Below are positions 8,200-17,461 of a DNA stretch of 64,000 nt, one piece after another; within the stretch, counting starts at the first letter, position 1; each line of letters starts with the position of its first letter. Made by a program: the position numbers and the translations under genes. The stretch covers positions 2,248,501 to 2,312,500 of the forward strand of contig NZ_CP089538.1 of NCBI RefSeq assembly GCF_021233055.1. The letters are read 5' to 3'. The notes beneath the pieces were generated by a model. It was not told the DNA's origin. It did no database searches and saw only the letters and a list, made by a program, of their open reading frames with translations. The stretch is from Spirosoma oryzicola. Lineage in GTDB: Bacteria; Bacteroidota; Bacteroidia; Cytophagales; Spirosomataceae.

Positions 8200-9348
8200 T
8201 TACCCAAGTTCGGGAACGTCTACCCAGCACCGTTTTGCCCAGCTTTCCAGCCCTTTTTCGGCCAGCTGAACGCCTTTCGCTCCCTCGCGTAAGGTCCACG
8301 GGAAAGGCTCATCATTGACGACGTGCTTTAAAAAAAGCTCCCACTGCGCCTTAAAGGCATTGTCGAACAACTCCTGCTCCGGCATCTTCGACCAGCCATC
8401 AAAAAAAGGAATAGTTTGGGGAATGTCGGGGTTCCAGACCGGCTTCGGGGTGTTGCCGTAATGCTGCGTGTAGCATTCCCGCAGTCCGGCCACCGCCGAA
8501 CCTTTCGTTCCATCGACTTGCAGCGTAAGCAAATCGTCGCGCCGAACGCGGACTGTCCAGGAGGAATTGAAGTGCGCAACGACGCCGTTTTCGAGTTGGA
8601 AGGTAGCGTAAGCGGCATCGTCGGCGGTGCAGGCATACGGTTTCCCTTGCTCGTCGATGCGTTCGGGAATGTGCGTAGCGCCTAAGCACGAAACAGATTG
8701 TACCTTCCCGAACAAATTGTCCAGCACGTAGCGCCAGTGACACAACATATCCACGATGATGCCGCCATCGTCTTCTTTGCGGTAGTTCCAGGAGGGGCGC
8801 TGGGCCGGAATGGTATGGCCTTCGAACACCCAATAGCCGAACTCACCGCGTACCGACAAAATTTTACCGAAGAAACCGTTCTCGATCAGCCGTTTGAGTT
8901 TCAACAGGCCAGGCAGCCACAACTTGTCCTGAACGACGCCATTTTTTAGTCCGGCTTCCTGACAAAGCGTGTACAGTTCGAGCGCTACGTCGGTGCTGAC
9001 AGCAGTGGGTTTTTCGCAATAAATATGTTTGCCCGCCTGTACGGCTTTGCGAACGCCTTCGGCTCGTCGTCCGGTGGTTTGCGCGTCGAAGTAAATAACA
9101 TTGTGCGGGTCGGCAAGGGCTTCGTCAACATCGGTTGTCATGCGCTGTACGCCCGAAAGCTGACACAGCTTTTCCAGCTTGTTTCGGTCGCGGCCCACCA
9201 GAATGGGGTCGGGGATGATCGTTTCGCCGGGACCGAGTTTGACCCCGCCCTGTTTTATAATTTCGACGATTGATCGCATCAGGTGCTGATTGGTACCCAT
9301 CCGTCCCGTCACGCCGTTCATGATAATGCCAATACGGTGTTCTTTCAT
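8200..9348 (-). CDS. Gfo/Idh/MocA-family oxidoreductase, cytosolic
   Basis: 382 residues, no signal peptide. N-terminal nucleotide-binding fold (IGIIMNGVTGRMG, a glycine loop unlike the usual GxGxxG), the IYCEKPTAVS motif, and a dimerisation domain with conserved DMLCHWRYVLD. Substrate unknown. In the same operon as a Tat-exported paralogue of low similarity, so the two probably act on different intermediates or in different compartments. The neighbouring GH88 gene suggests an unsaturated-uronate route, but this is inference. Confidence 0.87.
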   Translation of the reverse strand: MKEHRIGIIMNGVTGRMGTNQHLMRSIVEIIKQGGVKLGPGETIIPDPILVGRDRNKLEKLCQLSGVQRMTTDVDEALADPHNVIYFDAQTTGRRAEGVRKAVQAGKHIYCEKPTAVSTDVALELYTLCQEAGLKNGVVQDKLWLPGLLKLKRLIENGFFGKILSVRGEFGYWVFEGHTIPAQRPSWNYRKEDDGGIIVDMLCHWRYVLDNLFGKVQSVSCLGATHIPERIDEQGKPYACTADDAAYATFQLENGVVAHFNSSWTVRVRRDDLLTLQVDGTKGSAVAGLRECYTQHYGNTPKPVWNPDIPQTIPFFDGWSKMPEQELFDNAFKAQWELFLKHVVNDEPFPWTLREGAKGVQLAEKGLESWAKRCWVDVPELG

Positions 9349-9410
9349 TGGTTCGTCTCGCAGATTTTTGTGAATGGTTTCGCTGATGCACGCAGACGTT
9401 CAGACGGCAT

Positions 9411-9554
9411 CTACTCGTTTAGATTGTTTACAATTCGGACTAAGGAAACTTTATTCTCAAGCCGGTACGGGTTGAAATTGATCAGGAGCCCTAGCCGTTT
9501 GTTCGCCAGTTTTAAGTCGATAGCTGTTTGTAATGAATATTCGCTACGAATGAT
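9411..9554 (-). pseudogene. Fragment of a GxxExxY-family protein (C-terminus only)
   Basis: Read on the minus strand, the frame ending at 9411 gives SEYSLQTAIDLKLANKRLG followed by LLINFNPYRLENK and IVNNLNE, which is the C-terminal end of GxxExxY proteins (they close with a LLINFN...IVN motif). Only about 45 residues remain; the N-terminal half with the GxxExxY motif is absent because the frame runs into the 3' end of the TIM-barrel gene, overlapping its last bases. It lies in the 195-base gap between two operon genes. I judge it a decayed insertion, not a functional gene. Confidence 0.6.
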
Positions 9555-10407
9555 GCAGATACCCATGCTTGATCTTTTCCAGAAAAAGGGCCTGATCTTC
9601 GGACCAGTAGCGATTGGAGAAGATCTCGACTTCGGAAAAGCCCGTAAAACCCGTGGCTTCAACCCAGCCGCGAATCTGACGGATATTGATGCAACCCTCA
9701 CCCATAAGACCCCGGTCGTTCAGAAAATCGGTGGTAGGCGTTTTCCAATCGCAGATGTGAAAAGCAAACAGATTTTTGTTTTTGCCGCACCGGGTAATTT
9801 CTCTTTCAAGTGTCGGGTCCCACCACAGATGATAGACATCGACTGCGACGCCAACCCAGGGTGAATGCAATGCTTCGGCCATGTCGTTCGCTTGGTGTAA
9901 GGTGTTGATGGCGGAGCGGCTATCGGCGTACATCGGATGCAACGGTTCAATCGCCAGCTTTACGCCAGCGGCTTCGGCATAGGGTAAAACGGCAGTAATT
10001 CCGTCCTGAATCTGCTTTCTGGATTCGCTCAGCGACTGTCCCGGATCGGCCCCGCAAACCAGCACAATCAATGGCGCGCCCAGGGCAAAGGCTTCGTCAA
10101 CGGCTCGTTTGTTATCGTCAATCGCCACTTGCCGGCCAGCGGCTTCGGTATGCGGAAAGAAACCACCCCGGCACAGCGAAACGATGCTGAGGTTTTGGTC
10201 GCGCAACAGTTGGCCCGTCTGCTTGATATCGCGACCCGCCAGTGCATCGCGCCAGACGGTAATGCCGCCAATACCCGACGCCGAAAAACGACGGGCGGCT
10301 TCCTCAATGGGCCACGGCTTCGTCGTGATCGTATGAACGCAAAGTTTCGACAGGTCACGCTCCGACGGTTCGCGGTTCGACGTTTCGGATGAATTACTCA
10401 AGTTCAT
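9544..10407 (-). CDS. Sugar phosphate isomerase/epimerase-type TIM barrel
   Basis: 287 residues from the ATG at 10407, whose first bases overlap the TGA of the GH88 gene (ATGA), so translation of the two is likely coupled. The protein is an AP-endonuclease-2-like (xylose-isomerase-like) TIM barrel: metal-site residues are expected in LAIEPLHPMY, VAVDVYHLWWD and FSEVEIFS. Members isomerise or epimerise keto sugars using a divalent metal. Substrate unknown; GH88 context suggests a sugar or uronate product. Confidence 0.82.
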   Translation of the reverse strand: MNLSNSSETSNREPSERDLSKLCVHTITTKPWPIEEAARRFSASGIGGITVWRDALAGRDIKQTGQLLRDQNLSIVSLCRGGFFPHTEAAGRQVAIDDNKRAVDEAFALGAPLIVLVCGADPGQSLSESRKQIQDGITAVLPYAEAAGVKLAIEPLHPMYADSRSAINTLHQANDMAEALHSPWVGVAVDVYHLWWDPTLEREITRCGKNKNLFAFHICDWKTPTTDFLNDRGLMGEGCINIRQIRGWVEATGFTGFSEVEIFSNRYWSEDQALFLEKIKHGYLHHS

Positions 10408-11783
10408 GACAGACCGTTGAAGAACGTGTAGTAATGTTCGTTGCGAATGATCCGTTGCAGATAGAGGGCAACTTCGCGGGTATGGTAGTCGCCCCACATG
10501 CTCGATTCGCCATACGCAATGTTGCTACCGGGGGGTACGTAATCCCAACCGTTGGGCTGGTGGTAAATGGAGTGAAGAAGCAGCCCCTGGTGCGTTGGAT
10601 CGGTGCTTATATACGGTTCCGCCAGTAACGTATCGACGACGGTCAATCCGGCCTGCCAGTACCGCTTTCCTGCTTCCGTTTCGCCGGCTCCCATCAGGTA
10701 GCGGCCCAGCCGCAGCAAGCCTTGCGCACCGATCGCTGCCGCCGAACTGTCAACCGGCTCCACGTCGTTGTACGGGTCTGCCGGGCGGTTGAGGTAATCG
10801 CCGAGTCTGTGCAGATTAGGCGCGCCGGTGTCCCAGTACGGAATGCCGTCGGTGGGGGTATTGTCGATGAAAAAATCGCAGGTTGCCGTGGCTGCCTTGC
10901 GCATAAATGCCTCGACGTTTGTTCGGCCACCGAACGGTTCAAACTCGGCTTCATCGCGTGTCGCCAGCCATTCGAGTTGCTCGGCAAATCCGCACATAGC
11001 CCACGCCAGACCCCGCGTCCAGGTCGTAAAGCCCGAATAACCCTGCTGCGAGTTAGGACAGCGGAAGTTACCATCCTTTACGTTGAAAACACTTTCGTGC
11101 GCCGTACGACCCCACCGGTCATACGAGTCGCGACCTTCGCCGTAGAACACCGAGTAGTCGGCGGTGGCTTTGATGTGCTGGAGCGCGCGTTCCAGCAGGT
11201 TGATTTTGATGTCGCCTTCGGCCTGAAAAACGTGGCCCAACGCATGGCTCAGTATCACCGCCCGACACGAACGAATGGTATCGACAAAAAGCGAGTGGGG
11301 GCCGTTGAACGAACTGATAAAACCACCGTTTTTAATGGTTGTCCAGCGGCTGGCCTGTACGGCTCCCGATATTTTCAGCGCTAACACGTAAAAATTCTCT
11401 TCCCAGTCATGTTGAGGTATACGCCTTTCGCGCATCAGTCTGAGGAGGTTGCCGTACGTGCTGACGTTGTTGAAACCGTGGTCGTGGACGCCGATGTGAC
11501 TGATATGCGGGGCCATCACGGTAAGCGTTTTCTGGCGACCCATTTCCAGAAATTCGGTTTCCGTCGTAGCGTCGAATTGCAAAATGGCCGAACCGAACTG
11601 AAAGCCCTGCGTCCATTCCGTCCAGCCCCGCGTGGTGTACTGGCCTTGTACGGTAAAAACCGGCGATCCTTTTGATACGTCGTAGTGCTGGTCGATCAGG
11701 CGGATTTTCTGGCCAGACAGTTCCCAGAATTGGTCAAGTTTTGTGGAGAGATCGGAGGTTTGTAACGAATTGTTAATGTGCAT
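10404..11783 (-). CDS. Glycoside hydrolase family 88 (unsaturated glucuronyl hydrolase type)
   Basis: 459 residues, first gene of the minus-strand operon. It shows GH88 landmarks: HDHGFNN with Asp101, LFVDTIR with Asp168 (the two aspartates that correspond to the catalytic pair of Bacillus UGL), WTRGLAWAMCGF, PVDSSAAAIGAQGLL and YGESSMWGDYH. GH88 hydrates the 4,5-double bond of unsaturated uronic-acid ends left by polysaccharide lyases, releasing the uronate. No signal peptide is visible, so it should act in the cytosol on imported oligosaccharides. Its stop overlaps the next start by 4 bases. Confidence 0.87.
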   Translation of the reverse strand: MHINNSLQTSDLSTKLDQFWELSGQKIRLIDQHYDVSKGSPVFTVQGQYTTRGWTEWTQGFQFGSAILQFDATTETEFLEMGRQKTLTVMAPHISHIGVHDHGFNNVSTYGNLLRLMRERRIPQHDWEENFYVLALKISGAVQASRWTTIKNGGFISSFNGPHSLFVDTIRSCRAVILSHALGHVFQAEGDIKINLLERALQHIKATADYSVFYGEGRDSYDRWGRTAHESVFNVKDGNFRCPNSQQGYSGFTTWTRGLAWAMCGFAEQLEWLATRDEAEFEPFGGRTNVEAFMRKAATATCDFFIDNTPTDGIPYWDTGAPNLHRLGDYLNRPADPYNDVEPVDSSAAAIGAQGLLRLGRYLMGAGETEAGKRYWQAGLTVVDTLLAEPYISTDPTHQGLLLHSIYHQPNGWDYVPPGSNIAYGESSMWGDYHTREVALYLQRIIRNEHYYTFFNGLS

Positions 11784-12158
11784 GTTGTCGAAAGGGTCGG
11801 GATGTAGCGGGGCGAGGAATGCCTGCTATTCTTTCCAAAGCCTTTACGCTACGACTACTACTTGGTCATGTATAAATTATATTTTGTGCAGGATTTGTAT
11901 AATGGTGAATTGATTCTGACGCAGATAATCAGAAAGTTGTTAATCGATTACTAGAAGTCGTAGTGGTTGGGCACGGGTAAACAAAATGACGTTTAAATCG
12001 TAGTTTGTAAAGCAGTTGTTGATAAGTAGATCAACCAAAATCCATTAGACTATTTTTTGTCATGCTGACCGGCCTGCCACTCCGGCGGGCCGGTCAGCAT
12101 GACAAAAACGCCATTGTACAATACGCTAACATATTCCTGCTTTAGTACTTAGCTTCCA
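11784..12158. other. Divergent intergenic region between GH88 operon and kynU
   Basis: 375 bases between two divergent genes. 11784-12022 is AT-rich and should hold the promoter of the minus-strand operon. It includes an 8-bp inverted pair CTACGACT (11850-11857) / AGTCGTAG (11956-11963), which could be an operator but may be chance. 12023-12151 is a MITE-like repeat annotated separately, ending 7 bases before kynU, so that gene's promoter must lie in or beyond the repeat. Confidence 0.5.
12023..12151 (-). repeat. MITE-like dispersed repeat, subfamily 1, copy a
   Basis: 129 bp with short terminal inverted repeats TAAGTA (12023-12028) / TACTTA (12146-12151) and a central 20-bp perfect hairpin (12054-12073 / 12089-12108; TTTTTGTCATGCTGACCGGC). 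Its reverse complement matches 25324-25446 on both flanks (for example GTACTAAAGCAG and TTGATCTACTTA versus TGATCTACTTA). No ORF inside. Confidence 0.85.
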
Positions 12159-13433
12159 ATGACCTACGAAAACGACCGTTCTTTTGCGCAGCAGCTCGAT
12201 CAAAACGACCCGATCCGTCCCTTCCGTGACCGCTTTCATATCCCGCACCGCGACGAAAAACCGCTAATCTATCTGTGTGGTAATTCACTCGGCTTGCAGC
12301 CTAAAACGGCACGAGAAGCGCTAAATCAGGAATTGTCTACGTGGCAGAATTTAGGTGTCGAAGGATGGTTTGAGCAACCGGAGGGCGCTGAACATACCTG
12401 GCTCGGCTACCACAACACCTGTAAAGAATCGCTGGCGCAGATTGTCGGGGCCGACCGGTCAGAAGTGTGTCCGATGAATGCCTTGACCGTAAATTTACAC
12501 CTGTTGCTGGCGTCGTTCTATCAGCCGGGAAAAATAGCCGGAAAATACAAAATCCTGACGATTGCAGGTGATTTTCCATCGGATCAGTACGCGCTCGAAA
12601 CGCACATCAAGCAACGCGGTCTGGACCCCGCCGATGTACTGATCGAAGTAAGTCCTCGACCCGATGATGGATTGATTCACACGACGGATATTCAGAAGGC
12701 TATTGCCCAGCACGCCGATTCGTTGGCGCTGATCTGGATGAGTGGCCTAAACTACTACACCGGACAGGTTTACAATATGGATGCGATCACACGAATGGCG
12801 CAGCAGCACTGCGTTCCTGTCGGGTTCGATCTGGCCCACGCCATCGGCAATGTCCCGCTTCGTCTGCACGAATGGGGCGTTGATTTTGCGACCTGGTGTT
12901 CGTACAAATACCTCAACGGTGGTCCCGGAGCGGTGTCGGGCGTGTTTGTCCACCAAAAGCATCACGATCAGAATTTACCCCGACTGGCTGGCTGGTGGGG
13001 TTATCGCGAGGACCGTCGCTTTGAGATGACGCCGGGTTTTCTGCCCGCTCCGGGTGCCGATGGTTGGCAGGTGAGCACCCCGAATATTCTGGCCCTGGCT
13101 TTGCACCGCGCTTCGCTGGCCATAACGGCAGAAGCCGGTATAATTCCACTCCGGCAAAAAAGTCAGTTACTGACGGGTTATCTTGAGCACGTACTAGCTC
13201 CCTTCGATGAGATTCAGATTTTAACGCCCGATGATCCAAACCAGCGGGGGTGTCAGTTGTCGCTATTGGTGCGGAAAAAAGGAAAAGAGTTGTTTACCTA
13301 TCTGACCGAGCAAGGCATCATCGGCGACTGGCGCGAACCCGACTGCATTCGGCTGGCCCCTACACCGCTGTACAACACATTCGATGATGTGTGGCAGGTC
13401 GGCGAGGCACTGCGTCGTTATTTCACGAAGTAG
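12159..13433 (+). CDS. kynU: Kynureninase
   Basis: 424 residues, the normal length for bacterial kynureninase, a fold-type I PLP enzyme that cleaves L-kynurenine to anthranilate and alanine (or 3-hydroxykynurenine to 3-hydroxyanthranilate in NAD synthesis). Recognisable stretches are [12 protein letters not shown] near the N-terminus, [10 protein letters not shown] (PLP-binding Asp), and [12 protein letters not shown] with the PLP lysine at about residue 250. No other tryptophan-degradation gene lies nearby, so which of the two roles it serves cannot be decided here. It starts just after a MITE-like repeat and its 3' end overlaps the convergent queG by 11 bases. Confidence 0.95.
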   Translation: MTYENDRSFAQQLDQNDPIRPFRDRFHIPHRDEKPLIYLCGNSLGLQPKTAREALNQELSTWQNLGVEGWFEQPEGAEHTWLGYHNTCKESLAQIVGADRSEVCPMNALTVNLHLLLASFYQPGKIAGKYKILTIAGDFPSDQYALETHIKQRGLDPADVLIEVSPRPDDGLIHTTDIQKAIAQHADSLALIWMSGLNYYTGQVYNMDAITRMAQQHCVPVGFDLAHAIGNVPLRLHEWGVDFATWCSYKYLNGGPGAVSGVFVHQKHHDQNLPRLAGWWGYREDRRFEMTPGFLPAPGADGWQVSTPNILALALHRASLAITAEAGIIPLRQKSQLLTGYLEHVLAPFDEIQILTPDDPNQRGCQLSLLVRKKGKELFTYLTEQGIIGDWREPDCIRLAPTPLYNTFDDVWQVGEALRRYFTK

Positions 13434-14361
13434 GCTTGCTAAAGGCGACGTTCCGTTTCAGCCCTTCTAACTTGGTTCGCTTGACAGCCGATCGGCGGAA
13501 GATTTCGCGGAAAACATCTTCCGTGATTTCTTCCCACTCGGAGTTGGTAAACGTCGCGAGGTCTGGATGCGCATCGAAAGCTGGCGTTTTGTGCGGTTTC
13601 GCAAAACGGTTCCAGGGGCATACATCCTGACAGATGTCACAGCCAAAAATCCAGTTATTGAATTTTCCCTGAACCTCCTGGGGAATCGATTCTTTCAGTT
13701 CTATCGTAAAATACGAGATGCATTTGCTGCCATCAACCACGTACGGACCGACGATGGCGTCGGTGGGGCAGGCGTCGATGCAGCGGGTGCAGGTGCCGCA
13801 ATAATCGGTGATAGGGCCGTCGGGTTCGAGTTGGAGGTCAAGAATCAGTTCGCCGATAAAAAAGAATGAACCGATCTCTCGGTTGATCAGATTCGTGTGT
13901 TTCCCGACCCAGCCGAGGCCCGCGCGTTTCGCCCACGCTTTGTCCATAACCGGTGCAGAATCGACAAAAGCGCGCCCGCCTACCTCACCAATTTCCTCCT
14001 GAATGTAGTCCAGTAGCGATTTTAGCTTATCTTTGATAACGAAATGATAATCTGTTCCATAGGCGTATTTGGATAGCTTATAATCGGCGTCGCCTTCCGG
14101 TAATTTTTGATCGGGGTAGTAATTCAACAAAACCGTGATGACCGATTTTGCATCATCGACTAGCAGACGCGGATCAAGCCGTTTGTCAAAATGATTCGCC
14201 ATGTAATTCATCTGACCATGCATGCCGTTTTTAAGCCAGGTTTCCAGCCGCGGGGCTTCCTCTTCCAGAAAATCGGCGTTGGCGACACCACAAAAATCAA
14301 AGCCCAATTCTTTGGCTTTCGCTTTGATCAGTGTTGTGTACTGGCTTGTTGATGAATGCAT
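13423..14361 (-). CDS. queG: Epoxyqueuosine reductase
   Basis: 312 residues. QueG carries out the last step of queuosine synthesis in tRNA, reducing epoxyqueuosine with a cobalamin cofactor and two [4Fe-4S] clusters. Visible are the N-terminal [10 protein letters not shown] segment, [15 protein letters not shown], and the cluster-binding cysteines in [13 protein letters not shown] (Cys188, 191, 194, 198) and [10 protein letters not shown] (Cys241, 244, 248), with Cys214 between them. It overlaps kynU tail to tail and is divergent from grpE. Confidence 0.95.
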   Translation of the reverse strand: MHSSTSQYTTLIKAKAKELGFDFCGVANADFLEEEAPRLETWLKNGMHGQMNYMANHFDKRLDPRLLVDDAKSVITVLLNYYPDQKLPEGDADYKLSKYAYGTDYHFVIKDKLKSLLDYIQEEIGEVGGRAFVDSAPVMDKAWAKRAGLGWVGKHTNLINREIGSFFFIGELILDLQLEPDGPITDYCGTCTRCIDACPTDAIVGPYVVDGSKCISYFTIELKESIPQEVQGKFNNWIFGCDICQDVCPWNRFAKPHKTPAFDAHPDLATFTNSEWEEITEDVFREIFRRSAVKRTKLEGLKRNVAFSKPTS

Positions 14362-14541
14362 GATAAACGTAAAGATGACTGCTCTTTGGAAACAGATTTG
14401 GCGAAAAATAAATCCGACGAAGCAACGAAACTACGCTAACCATTTTTAGAAATTGTGTCAACTTGGCAGTAGGTAAGGTTTTGGTAAAGCTTTTGCCCAT
14501 CTTTGTATATGAATTTCTGGAAGAGAAATAAAAGCTCATCA

Positions 14542-15153
14542 ATGGAAAATAAAGACACTTTGGACGAACAATCGTCTGCTAATACGCAACAACCTGACAA
14601 TCTGACAACCGCAACGGCGGACCACGAAGAAGCTGTACCTGTGAATGGGGGAGAACCCGACGGGAATGAAACCTCAGAAAATGTTGTGGCTGAAACCGAA
14701 ACGTCGAATCAAGCCCGGGTTGGCAGTGAATTAGCCGAACTTAAAGATAAATACCTCCGTTTGTACGCTGACTTTGAGAACTTTCGTCGGCGCACCTCGA
14801 AGGAAAAATTAGACCTGATCAGTAACGCCAACGAAGGTGTACTGAAAGCGTTGATTCCCGTTGTTGATGATTTTGAACGGGCGTTGCAGTCAGTAGAAAC
14901 AACCGAGGATATCGCAGCCGTGAAAGAAGGCGTGTCGTTGATTTACAACAAGTTGTTCAAGACGCTGGAAAGCAAAGGCCTGAAACCAATGATTTCGAAA
15001 GGCGAACCGTTCAACGCTGATCTGCACGAGTCGATTACCCAGTTTCCCGCTCCCAGCGACGATCTGAAGGGTAAAGTCATCGACGAAATCGAAAAAGGAT
15101 ACTATTTGAATGACAAGGTCATTCGATTTGCGAAAGTGATTGTAGGAAGCTAA
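14542..15153 (+). CDS. grpE: GrpE nucleotide-exchange factor
   Basis: About 203 residues. An acidic, low-complexity N-terminus is followed by the long coiled coil (LAELKDKYLRLYADFENFRRR) and the C-terminal beta domain (FNADLHESI..., DEIEKGYYLNDKVIRFAKVIVG). GrpE releases ADP from DnaK. dnaJ follows 83 bases downstream; dnaK is not in the window. Start choice: an in-frame ATG at 14509 also exists, but a promoter-like CATCTTTG at 14498-14505 would put the transcript start near it, so I prefer 14542 (MENKDTLDEQ). Confidence 0.92.
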   Translation: MENKDTLDEQSSANTQQPDNLTTATADHEEAVPVNGGEPDGNETSENVVAETETSNQARVGSELAELKDKYLRLYADFENFRRRTSKEKLDLISNANEGVLKALIPVVDDFERALQSVETTEDIAAVKEGVSLIYNKLFKTLESKGLKPMISKGEPFNADLHESITQFPAPSDDLKGKVIDEIEKGYYLNDKVIRFAKVIVGS

Positions 15154-15166
15154 AAAATGCATGATG

Positions 15167-15218
15167 TGGGACCGATGGTCTATGACAGGCAGACGCTTAT
15201 CATAGACCATCGGTCCCA
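15167..15218. repeat. Long perfect hairpin between grpE and dnaJ
   Basis: A perfect 19-bp inverted repeat: TGGGACCGATGGTCTATGA (15167-15185) with its complement at 15200-15218 and a 14-base loop; pairing can be extended 5-6 more with wobbles. There is no T-run on the plus side, so a terminator is unlikely. It might set the relative amounts of the two messages by processing or 3'-end protection. Confidence 0.8.
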
Positions 15219-15236
15219 TATTATACATCATTATAC

Positions 15237-16400
15237 ATGGCAACGAAGCGCGACTATTACGAAATACTGGGCGTTGATAAAAACGTCTCGGCGGAGGAAT
15301 TGAAGAAGGCTTATCGGAAGATGGCCATCAAATACCACCCCGACAAAAATCCGGATGACCCTTCTGCTGAAGAGAAATTCAAAGAAGCGGCTGAGGCTTA
15401 TGACGTTCTGAACGACCCGCAGAAAAAAGCCCGTTATGATCAGTTCGGTCATGCCGGAATGAGCGGTGCTGCCGGTGGCTACGGGGCGGGTGGCCCGACG
15501 ATGGAAGATATTTTCAGTCAGTTTGGCGATGTCTTTGGCGACGACAATCCGTTCGGCAGCTTCTTCCGGGGTGCTGGTGGCGGTGGTGGTCAGCGGCAAC
15601 GCGTTCGGCGCGGTTCCGACCTGCGCATCAAGCTGAAGCTGAACTTACAGGAGGTTGCCAACGGTGTTGAGAAAAAGATCAAAGTAAAACGGCACGTTAG
15701 CTGTACGACCTGCGGAGGTAACGGCTCCAAGAACGGTACGGCTGTTCAGACCTGTACAACCTGTAACGGAACGGGCCAGACGCGCAAAGTTGTCAATACG
15801 ATGCTCGGACAGATGGTTTCGACCAGCACGTGTCCAACCTGTAACGGCGAAGGTAAACTCGTAACCGACCGTTGCGACGTTTGCTTCGGTGAAGGACGGG
15901 TATTGCACGAAGACGTTATTCCGCTTAAAATTCCAGCTGGTGTTGCCGAAGGAATTCAACTGTCGGTTGGCGGTAAGGGCAATGTTCCACCACGCGGTGG
16001 CGTAGCGGGCGATCTGCTGATCGTTATCGAAGAAGAGGAAGATCCGGATCTCAAGCGGGATGGCAGCAACGTGGTGTTCGATTTGTATGTCAACTTCGTT
16101 GATGCTGCCATTGGAACAAACGTTGAGGTACCGACCATTGACGGGAAGGCACGGATCACGCTCGACCCCGGTACGCAGAGCGGTAAAATCTTACGGCTCA
16201 AAGGAAAAGGCATTAAGGAGTTGAATGGCTACGGACGTGGTGATCAACTCGTTCATGTCAACGTCTGGACGCCCAAGGTGCTGTCGGCAGAAGAGCGTTC
16301 GTTGCTCGAAAAACTCCGTAATTCACCGAATTTCCAGCCAAGACCCAACAAGAACGAGAAGGGATTCTTCGACAAAATGAAGGATTTTTTTCACGGTTGA
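15237..16400 (+). CDS. dnaJ: Chaperone protein DnaJ (Hsp40)
   Basis: 387 residues with the full type I layout: J domain (1-70; HPD at residues 34-36), Gly/Phe-rich linker, four zinc-finger repeats [32 protein letters not shown], and the C-terminal substrate-binding domains. DnaJ delivers clients to DnaK and triggers its ATPase; GrpE upstream completes the cycle. A terminator follows. Confidence 0.97.
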   Translation: MATKRDYYEILGVDKNVSAEELKKAYRKMAIKYHPDKNPDDPSAEEKFKEAAEAYDVLNDPQKKARYDQFGHAGMSGAAGGYGAGGPTMEDIFSQFGDVFGDDNPFGSFFRGAGGGGGQRQRVRRGSDLRIKLKLNLQEVANGVEKKIKVKRHVSCTTCGGNGSKNGTAVQTCTTCNGTGQTRKVVNTMLGQMVSTSTCPTCNGEGKLVTDRCDVCFGEGRVLHEDVIPLKIPAGVAEGIQLSVGGKGNVPPRGGVAGDLLIVIEEEEDPDLKRDGSNVVFDLYVNFVDAAIGTNVEVPTIDGKARITLDPGTQSGKILRLKGKGIKELNGYGRGDQLVHVNVWTPKVLSAEERSLLEKLRNSPNFQPRPNKNEKGFFDKMKDFFHG

Positions 16401-16421
16401 TTTTTGATAACTAAGAGTGAC

Positions 16422-16473
16422 TTTTTGATTCAACAAAAAGCCCCGTTCTGGGACTTTTTTGTTGAATCAAAAA
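16422..16473. terminator. Terminator hairpin after dnaJ
   Basis: Inverted arms TTTTTGATTCAACAAAAAG (16422-16440) and CTTTTTTGTTGAATCAAAAA (16454-16473) around a CCCC/GGG-clamped loop, with T-runs in the right arm. Lies 21 bases after the dnaJ stop. Confidence 0.75.
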
Positions 16474-16680
16474 CCGGATTGCCGTTCAACGGAGCGTGTT
16501 AGGTATTGATTTTTAGGCGTATAGGCTTTAGGTTATTTCGTGCATCACCCAGTCGATGGTACCGAACGATGACGTTTTCGCTACCTTTAGATAAGTTCAG
16601 ATGACGTTATTTTTCCAACGATAAATAATCAAATGATAATCGTTTAATTGGTGCGATTTTCCTAAATCTATACCACTACC

Positions 16681-17268
16681 ATGCAAACACCTGTACTATC
16701 TACGCTTGCCCTTCTGGCGGCAACCACCCTGCTCATTACCGGATTTTCTACTAAATCAGTAGACCCATCTGTATCCGTTACTAAACGCATGCCCCCTGAC
16801 CAGACGTTGATCAAACGAGGAGAATATCTGGTCAGCATAATGGGGTGCAACGACTGTCATTCACCCAAAACGATGGGACCGCAGGGGCCTGAGCCCGTAG
16901 CCGGCAAGCTGTTATCGGGCTACCCGGCTGGCCGTTCTCTTCCGAGCCGGAACGCCGATGTTCTGAAAGACTGGGTGTTGTTCAACAGTGATAACACCGC
17001 TGCCGTGGGACCCTGGGGCGTTTCGTTTGCCGCTAATCTGACGTCCGATGAGACGGGGATCGGCAGCTGGACCGAAGAGCAGTTCAAACGGGCATTGACC
17101 CAAGGAAAATCGAAGGGCATAGCCAATAACCGGATGCTCTTACCTCCGATGCCCTGGACGAATTATCGCACCCTAAAAGACGCGGATCTAAAAGCTATTT
17201 TTGCTTATCTCAAATCGACCAAGCCGGTAGCTAACGTCGTTCCCGATCCAATTGCACCTGCCCATTAA
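16681..17268 (+). CDS. Secreted monohaem cytochrome c
   Basis: 195 residues with a hydrophobic N-terminal export segment (about 7-22) and one c-type haem site CNDCH (Cys56, Cys59, His60). The axial Met is probably in LPPMPWTNY near the C-terminus. It resembles the small cytochrome c subunits that take electrons from periplasmic dehydrogenases. The minus-strand neighbour has a molybdopterin-oxidoreductase fold, but the genes converge and I do not claim a link. Function otherwise unknown. Confidence 0.85.
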   Translation: MQTPVLSTLALLAATTLLITGFSTKSVDPSVSVTKRMPPDQTLIKRGEYLVSIMGCNDCHSPKTMGPQGPEPVAGKLLSGYPAGRSLPSRNADVLKDWVLFNSDNTAAVGPWGVSFAANLTSDETGIGSWTEEQFKRALTQGKSKGIANNRMLLPPMPWTNYRTLKDADLKAIFAYLKSTKPVANVVPDPIAPAH

Positions 17269-17461
17269 GTTGAACATCTAAGTATGTCAACCATCGTTTC
17301 AACGGAGATAGGTGTATAGCTTAGAAGCGTTGGTTGAAACACGCATTCGATTACTTGAATGAAGAACGTAGGGCTTGGGCGCGGGCATGTCAATGACGGG
17401 CCAGGCCGTTGTGCTGGCGACTGGAATAGCCGCTACGAATCCGAGCTATTTTGTCGTCATG

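Noticed and set aside
12023..12151. Intrinsic terminator only
   Set aside because: Arms outside the hairpin are conserved in another copy, which a simple terminator does not explain.
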